From assembly GCA_011049745.1 (NCBI GenBank), contig DRHE01000064.1, positions 1 through 11,490 of the forward strand: 11,490 nucleotides of DNA. Reading direction: 5' to 3'. Positions 7,101-11,490 of the stretch are shown here, one piece after another. The notes beneath the pieces were generated by a model. The model had not been told where the DNA came from and searched no databases. It saw only the letters and a list, made by a program, of their open reading frames with translations. The DNA comes from Spirochaetales bacterium. Lineage in GTDB: Bacteria; Spirochaetota; Spirochaetia; SZUA-6; DRHE01. Position numbers and translations under genes: made by a program. The first letter of the stretch is position 1, and every line of letters starts with the position of its first letter.

Positions 7101-7995
7101 TGTAAATATGAAAATAGGATTTATCGGTTTAGGGATTATGGGAAAGCCAATGGCTAAAAACCTGTTAAAGGCAGGCTATGAGCTGGTGGTGCATGATATG
7201 AATAGAGCTGCGGTTCAGCAGGTGGTAGAGCAGGGAGCGGCAGAAGAATATTCTTCAAAGGGTGTCGCAGAGAAGAGTGAAATCATAATAACCATGCTTC
7301 CCAACTCTCCCCATGTTAAAGAGGTGGTGCTGGGCAGCAATGGCGTTCTGCAAGGCGCTAAAAAGGGAGCAATAATTATTGATATGAGCTCTATCGCGCC
7401 CCTGGTCTCCAGGGAAGTAGCGGCAGAAGCTAAGAAAAAGGGCGTGGAAATGCTCGATGCCCCGGTGAGCGGCGGCGAGCCCAAGGCTGTTGAGGGTACC
7501 ATAGCCATCATGGTGGGGGGGCCGGAGGAGGTGTTCAATAAGGTTAGGGATATCCTCCTGGTAATGGGATCTTCAGCCGTGTTGGTAGGGGAGATCGGCA
7601 GCGGTAATGTGACCAAGCTGGCCAACCAGGTAATCGTAGCTTTGAATATTGCAGCCATGTCTGAGGCCATGGTCCTGGCAACCAAGGCGGGAGTTGATCC
7701 GGAAAGGGTTTACCAGGCAATCCGCGGGGGTCTGGCCGGCAGCACGGTGCTTGATGCCAAGGTTCCTCTGGCCCTTGAGGGCAATTTCAAGCCCGGTTTT
7801 CGCATTGAGCTTCATATAAAAGACCTGATGAATGCATTGGATACTGCTCACGCCGTGGGCGCGCCCCTGCCTTTGAGCAGCCTGGTCATGGAGATTATGC
7901 AGGCTCTGAAAGTAGACGGCAAAGCCGGGGATGATCACGGCGGCATAATTCAATTCTATGAAAAGCTCTCCAATATCGAGGTTCGCAGGAAGTAG
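7090..7995 (+). CDS. garR: Tartronate semialdehyde reductase (2-hydroxy-3-oxopropionate reductase)
   Basis: This 301-residue protein of the 3-hydroxyisobutyrate dehydrogenase family reduces tartronate semialdehyde to D-glycerate with NAD(P)H. It resembles E. coli GarR closely over its whole length. It has the N-terminal Rossmann motif G-L-G-I-M-G (residues 13-18), T-M-L-P-N-S-P-H-V-K-E-V, the substrate-binding D-A-P-V-S-G-G (123-129), the catalytic Lys176 in G-N-V-T-K-L-A-N-Q, and the GarR-like G-G-L-A-G-S-T-V-L-D-A-K (213-224). Two starts are possible. ATG 7090 has an ideal GGGAG six bases upstream and adds MGGCVN. ATG 7108 gives the usual family start MKIGFIGLG but has only a G-tract 10 bases away. 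It is the last clear member of the catabolic operon and suggests that glycerate is the product. Confidence 0.92.
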   Translation: MGGCVNMKIGFIGLGIMGKPMAKNLLKAGYELVVHDMNRAAVQQVVEQGAAEEYSSKGVAEKSEIIITMLPNSPHVKEVVLGSNGVLQGAKKGAIIIDMSSIAPLVSREVAAEAKKKGVEMLDAPVSGGEPKAVEGTIAIMVGGPEEVFNKVRDILLVMGSSAVLVGEIGSGNVTKLANQVIVALNIAAMSEAMVLATKAGVDPERVYQAIRGGLAGSTVLDAKVPLALEGNFKPGFRIELHIKDLMNALDTAHAVGAPLPLSSLVMEIMQALKVDGKAGDDHGGIIQFYEKLSNIEVRRK

Positions 7996-7998
7996 GGC

Positions 7999-8018
7999 GC
8001 CTGTCCGCTATTACAGGC
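7999..8018 (+). other. Small hairpin between garR and the OmpA-domain gene
   Basis: A perfect 6-bp stem (GCCTGT, 7999-8004; ACAGGC, 8013-8018) with an 8-base loop starts a few bases after the garR stop. It has no T-run, so it is not a standard terminator; it could protect the 3' end of the operon mRNA or be chance. Confidence 0.3.
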
Positions 8019-8024
8019 TAATAA

Positions 8025-8067
8025 CCTTCATTTGAAGGAGATAGATATGGGGGTTGCACAATCATGA
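8025..8067 (+). promoter_or_regulatory. Leader repeat copy 2 with ribosome-site hairpin and six-codon mini-ORF
   Basis: CCTTCA (8025-8030) can pair with TGAAGG (8033-8038), covering most of the AAGGAG ribosome-binding site at 8035-8040; the loop is tight (2 bases, or 4 with a 5-bp stem). That site is six bases from ATG 8047, which opens the mini-ORF MGVAQS. Its stop TGA (8065-8067) overlaps the ATG of the OmpA-domain gene (8064-8066). The repeat copy itself is 8037-8056. The layout suits translational coupling; function is inferred. Confidence 0.4.
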
Positions 8068-9266
8068 AAAAAATCCTAGCTCTCTGCCTGTTGTGCATTC
8101 TCCTGTTGGCAAATCAGGCTCTGCATGGGGAAAGCTTTAGGGTGAGTTACCTGCCCGGGGATAAGTTCCGTATAACTGAAAAAGCAGATCTGAGGCGTTA
8201 TGAGGATGGGCGTTTCATCGGTCTTGCCTACCGTGAAGTCAGGGGGGTGCTCGACGTACTGGCCGGCAATGAAGAGGGCGGGGCAAGTAAAGTTACAGGA
8301 GATTTTTATGTTTTTGAAGAGACCAAACATAAAAGTATAAATGTGGCCAGGCGAATAGACCAGGTGGTGAAGGTAAACTTCCTGATTAAGGAAAATGGTC
8401 AATACGTGGTGGCTGAAAACCGGGGCTATCCCTCATTAAGGAGCTTTCCGGTATTCCCTGCCGGAGAAATCGAGCAGGGCGAAAAGTGGCAGGATTTCGG
8501 CGAGCGGGTGGTTGAGCCCTTTCGTGACGGCCGTTTCACCAGGGTGCGTTTTTACTGTGATTATCAATATTACGGCACCGATATTATAGGGGGAAGTGAA
8601 TATATTGTGCTGAAAGCCCAGTATGCCATGCGCTATAAACCGGGACAGGATCCTTACGGCGATGAGCGAATAAGGGGAATCAGCGGCAAGCACCTGGTGA
8701 CTATCTATTTTGACCCAAATTTGCAGCGCCCGCACTTTATGCGCGACCAGATGGATGAGATTTATCAGCTCGCAGACGGCGGTACTATTGCCTACAAGGG
8801 TTTTATTCTTACCTGGTTCGATAATATTGTAACCATGGACCGCTCTCACCTGGTTGAGGAAGTCAGAGAGCAGTTGAAAGAATCCGGGGTGGAGGATATA
8901 TCGGTTGAAGAGAAAAAAGAGGGTGTTGCCCTTACCCTTAACCGGATCCACTTTGTGGCGGATCAGGCGGTAGTTTTGCCTCAGGAGAAGGAGCGTTTAA
9001 AGAGGGTTGCCCAGGCCCTGAAAAAGATCGAATCAAGGAGTTTTTTGGTGGTGGGCCACACAGCTCGTGCCGGTTCTGTTGAAAGCCAGCTAACCCTGTC
9101 GGTGGAGCGGGCAAAGGCCATAGTAGATTACCTGGTTTCTCAAGGGATTGAGGCAAAACGTTTCCTTTATGAGGGCAGGGGGGCCAGCGAGTCGGTGGCT
9201 GCCAACGACAGTGAAGAGAATATGGCCAGGAACCGCCGGGTCGAAATTATTATTCTCGAGGATTGA
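8064..9266 (+). CDS. Secreted OmpA-domain envelope protein
   Basis: This 400-residue protein has a clear signal peptide (MKK, then a hydrophobic stretch at 4-16, cleavage probably near 19-22). The cysteines at 8 and 11 are inside the hydrophobic core, so it is not an obvious lipoprotein. Residues about 25-260 form a beta-rich region of a type I associate with spirochaetal proteins, with no recognised function. Residues about 290-400 are an OmpA C-terminal domain, with L-S-V-E-R-A-K-A and the terminal N-R-R-V-E-I. This domain normally binds peptidoglycan through an Asp and an Arg 15 residues apart; here Arg349 is kept but the Asp is Ala334 (G-H-T-A). The start is ATG 8064, overlapping the stop of a six-codon mini-ORF. 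It may be transcribed by read-through from garR, since no good promoter is visible in the 68-bp gap. Confidence 0.85.
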   Translation: MKKILALCLLCILLLANQALHGESFRVSYLPGDKFRITEKADLRRYEDGRFIGLAYREVRGVLDVLAGNEEGGASKVTGDFYVFEETKHKSINVARRIDQVVKVNFLIKENGQYVVAENRGYPSLRSFPVFPAGEIEQGEKWQDFGERVVEPFRDGRFTRVRFYCDYQYYGTDIIGGSEYIVLKAQYAMRYKPGQDPYGDERIRGISGKHLVTIYFDPNLQRPHFMRDQMDEIYQLADGGTIAYKGFILTWFDNIVTMDRSHLVEEVREQLKESGVEDISVEEKKEGVALTLNRIHFVADQAVVLPQEKERLKRVAQALKKIESRSFLVVGHTARAGSVESQLTLSVERAKAIVDYLVSQGIEAKRFLYEGRGASESVAANDSEENMARNRRVEIIILED

Positions 9267-9271
9267 GCGGT

Positions 9272-11490
9272 TTATTCAATAAAATCGGGGTTGATGACCA
9301 TCAGTTCGCCGCTATCGGTTCCCACTATTAAATTGCCGTTATCCCAGTAGGGGCGGGTAGTAATATTTCCCTTTACCTTAAGCCGTTTCCTGATCCTGCC
9401 GCTGGTATCTGCGGCTATCAGTTCACCGCTGGTTGAACCGTAATATAGCAGGGAGGGCAAAGCATAATAGAGCGGCGGCGATGAAACACCCCTGATGGGT
9501 GCAAAGAGCGGGCTGCCGTCGGCCAGTGAGAAGCCGTAGATCGATTTATCGGCAAAGGCAAATACGCCGCCGAGCGCTGCTTCCAGATCGTGGAATATGC
9601 CGATGTCTTTTCCTGCTTCCAGCTTCCTTTGCCAGGCAACCTCACCCGCCTCCAGGTCAACACAAACCACCTGTCCCTTTCTGCCGGCAAAATAGGCCCG
9701 GTTGTCCAGGGTGTCAATTTTCAGGGCCACCGGCTGCACTGCTTTAGTGGCGATTCTCTGCACCACCTTTTCTGTTGTCGGGTCGATGACCATAAAGAGA
9801 CCCTCCTGGTTGACTATCAGGAGTTTGCCGTTATATACCGCCGGGGTCATGCGGGTGCCGCCTGGAACGGCTATCTCTCTCATGGTTTCACCTGAATAGA
9901 GGTTGATAAAGCGGATGGAATTATTGGTAGGAAAGAGGGCGAATTGTCCGAAATGCACCACTCTTCTGCCAAAGAGATGGCTGTAATCCTTATCCAGGTT
10001 CATGCGGGTAAGGATCTTACCCGAAGCGCTATTAAGAATAAGGAACTCATCAGACCCGGAGAAGAAAACATTATTGCCAATTAGAACCGGAAAGGAGTTC
10101 TCATTGGGATTGTTGGCCGTATTTACCTGCCAGACTATTTCACCCGTACGGTTGGTGGCATAGAGGTTTCCCTTTTTATCGGCGCTGATCAGTCTGTCCG
10201 GGGTTACCGCTATGCGGTTGGTAAAGGCTGAATCAAAAATGGATTTACTGCTGACAATCGGTTTGCCCTTCAGGGTCACAACATAGGCGATGCTTTTTGC
10301 CTGAGCCATGTTGATGGTCAGAGTCTCATCCCGGTATCCCGGTTTAATGATCTTAAAGGTCAATCTTCGACTTAAGGGGAATTTTTGAGTCAGTATGCCT
10401 CTGCCTACAACCTGGCCGTTAAGGTAAATTTCAGCATCATCGGGATTGGTGCGAATTGTTACTTCCCTGTTTTCTTCTGTCAGGTTAAGGGTAAAGCGTT
10501 TTCCCTCCTCCTGGGGCACCTCAATACTCAAAATGCGGGTTTTAAAACCGCTCTTTATTACCTGAAAAGTGAGCTTTTCGCCTATAGGATAGCGGCCGCT
10601 GTAACTTCCCCTGCCCAGGATTTTTCCATCAAGACTGATCCGGGCATCTCCGGGAAAAACCTCGATCACAATATTCCGCTGCTCCCTTTCCAGGGCTACA
10701 GTATAAGTGCGTGCCTGGTCAGTTGTAATTTCAATGTCAAGAGTCTGTGGTATATAGTTTTCTTTAACAATCTGGAATGATAGTTTTTCACCAATCGGAT
10801 ACTCTCCGGTAAAGCTGCCCACACCAATGGAATTACCTTTAAAGGTGATTTCCGCATCTTCCGGTGTAGCGGTAATGGAGATTCCTCTTTTTTCCCGCTC
10901 AAGATTGATTTCATAGAGCTTTCCTGATTCCGGGGTTATTTCAATATCCAGGGTCCGGGGCAGATAGGTATCCTGCTCTATACGAAAAGAAATCAGGCTG
11001 CCTGCTTCAAAAGTGCCCTTATAGCTTCCCTGGCCCACTCTTCGATCAGCCAGAAAAATACGGGCATCGTTAGGAGTGGTTTTTATGGAAATTTCAACCT
11101 CGATAATTTTTGCCTGCAGTGTAACCGTATAGAAACGGCCGGAATCTTTTTCCACGCTGATAGTCATGGACTTTTCCACATAATTCTCCCGGCGTATTAA
11201 CACATTGAGAGTATCTCCATGGGCGAAGAGTCCGGATAAATTACCCTTTCCTTTCAGATCACCATTTATTAAGATCTCAGCGTCGGCGGGTTCAACGGCA
11301 AAGGCAATCTTTTCCAGTTTAATCTGGGGCTTTTCTTGCTGCGCGGTTATCTCTTTACCGGCTGCCGGCTCCACCGGTATTTCAACGAGCTTTATCTTTT
11401 CTATGGTCTTAAGCTCTTCAGCGCTTTCCCGGCTGATCTCCTGCGCCGGTGCCATAACCTCGGCAACCTTTTCAGTTGTCTGTTCTACTC
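9272..11490 (-). CDS. PEGA-repeat / PQQ-like beta-propeller protein (5' end missing)
   Basis: The reading frame is open from the right edge to the stop at 9272, so at least 738 residues are visible and the N-terminus is outside. The ATG at 11453-11455 has no convincing ribosome-binding site, and coding-like sequence continues upstream, so it is probably internal. Residue numbers below count from it. Residues 1-47 are a charged Glu/Lys-rich linker. Residues 48-396 hold five PEGA repeats of about 70 residues, small beta domains common on cell-surface proteins. Residues about 400-727 form a PQQ-like beta-propeller with recurring blades such as G-N-L-Y-A-T-N, G-E-I-V-W-Q, G-E-V-A-W-Q and G-E-L-M-V-I. 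No catalytic motif is seen; envelope scaffolding or ligand sensing is inferred. It ends 5 bp from the convergent OmpA-domain gene. Confidence 0.82.
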   Translation of the reverse strand, partial: VEQTTEKVAEVMAPAQEISRESAEELKTIEKIKLVEIPVEPAAGKEITAQQEKPQIKLEKIAFAVEPADAEILINGDLKGKGNLSGLFAHGDTLNVLIRRENYVEKSMTISVEKDSGRFYTVTLQAKIIEVEISIKTTPNDARIFLADRRVGQGSYKGTFEAGSLISFRIEQDTYLPRTLDIEITPESGKLYEINLEREKRGISITATPEDAEITFKGNSIGVGSFTGEYPIGEKLSFQIVKENYIPQTLDIEITTDQARTYTVALEREQRNIVIEVFPGDARISLDGKILGRGSYSGRYPIGEKLTFQVIKSGFKTRILSIEVPQEEGKRFTLNLTEENREVTIRTNPDDAEIYLNGQVVGRGILTQKFPLSRRLTFKIIKPGYRDETLTINMAQAKSIAYVVTLKGKPIVSSKSIFDSAFTNRIAVTPDRLISADKKGNLYATNRTGEIVWQVNTANNPNENSFPVLIGNNVFFSGSDEFLILNSASGKILTRMNLDKDYSHLFGRRVVHFGQFALFPTNNSIRFINLYSGETMREIAVPGGTRMTPAVYNGKLLIVNQEGLFMVIDPTTEKVVQRIATKAVQPVALKIDTLDNRAYFAGRKGQVVCVDLEAGEVAWQRKLEAGKDIGIFHDLEAALGGVFAFADKSIYGFSLADGSPLFAPIRGVSSPPLYYALPSLLYYGSTSGELIAADTSGRIRKRLKVKGNITTRPYWDNGNLIVGTDSGELMVINPDFIE
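10268..11314 (-). repeat. Array of five PEGA repeats (protein-level)
   Basis: Five tandem units show a shared pattern: P-x-D-A-[ER]-I, a small loop with Gly, G-x-G-x-[FY]-x-G or a variant, a beta strand ending in Y or F, and a closing T-L-x-I segment. The conserved Asp recurs at 58, 130, 200, 270 and 340 (from ATG 11455), a spacing of 72, 70, 70 and 70. Units have diverged from one another, so this is an old duplication. Confidence 0.75.

Noticed and set aside
7873..7901. TTGAGC-N17-TATGCA as an internal promoter for the OmpA-domain gene
   Set aside because: The -10 box matches consensus at only three of six positions and lies in conserved garR coding sequence.
8436..8951. Minus-strand 171-codon ORF inside the OmpA-domain gene
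   Set aside because: It is a shadow frame opposite a clear coding sequence, with no ribosome-binding site or recognisable domain.
11453..11455. ATG as the true start of the PEGA/propeller gene
   Set aside because: The frame stays open to the window edge with similar Glu/Thr/Val-rich sequence, and no signal peptide follows this ATG, so the gene is treated as partial.

Overview
The window looks like part of a diderm (outer-membrane) bacterial chromosome, most likely a spirochaete. The main reasons are a secreted OmpA-domain protein whose N-terminal region resembles spirochaetal envelope proteins, and a large PEGA-repeat/beta-propeller protein. This assignment is inferred from protein style only; an outer-membrane Firmicute is the main alternative. 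No rRNA, tRNA, CRISPR array, transposase or phage gene was seen.

Left part (1-1134). A 5'-terminal fragment of a WbpE-like sugar aminotransferase (DegT family) runs off the left edge on the minus strand. A vapBC toxin-antitoxin operon follows on the plus strand, with a good sigma-70-type promoter and a 4-bp vapB/vapC overlap. A rho-independent terminator after vapC points the other way and ends the next minus-strand gene.

Central part (1166-7995). This is a divergent metabolic locus. On the minus strand lies a remote LarA-superfamily (nickel-pincer racemase/epimerase) gene. On the plus strand, driven by a TTGACC-N17-TATGAT promoter, lie five genes: an iron-type alcohol dehydrogenase, a canonical LarA with every recognised active-site residue, an HpcH/HpaI (GarL-like) class II aldolase, a D-2-hydroxyacid dehydrogenase, and a tartronate semialdehyde reductase very like E. 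coli GarR. Read together, they suggest degradation of a sugar acid or other 2-hydroxy acid. The carbon-2 stereocentre would be epimerised by nickel-pincer enzymes, the carbon chain oxidised, a 2-keto-3-deoxy acid cleaved to pyruvate plus an aldehyde such as tartronate semialdehyde, and that aldehyde reduced to glycerate. No transporter, regulator, dehydratase, glycerate kinase or pincer-cofactor gene (larB, larC, larE) lies in the window. The substrate is therefore unknown. A perfect inverted repeat covers the predicted promoter of the minus-strand LarA paralogue and is the best operator candidate.

Right part (7996-11490). An OmpA-domain protein with a signal peptide follows garR. Its translation start region resembles a near-copy of garR's, with a possible hairpin over the ribosome-binding site and a six-codon mini-ORF overlapping its start. 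It converges, with a 5-bp gap, on a minus-strand gene for five PEGA repeats plus a PQQ-like beta-propeller, whose N-terminus lies beyond the right edge.
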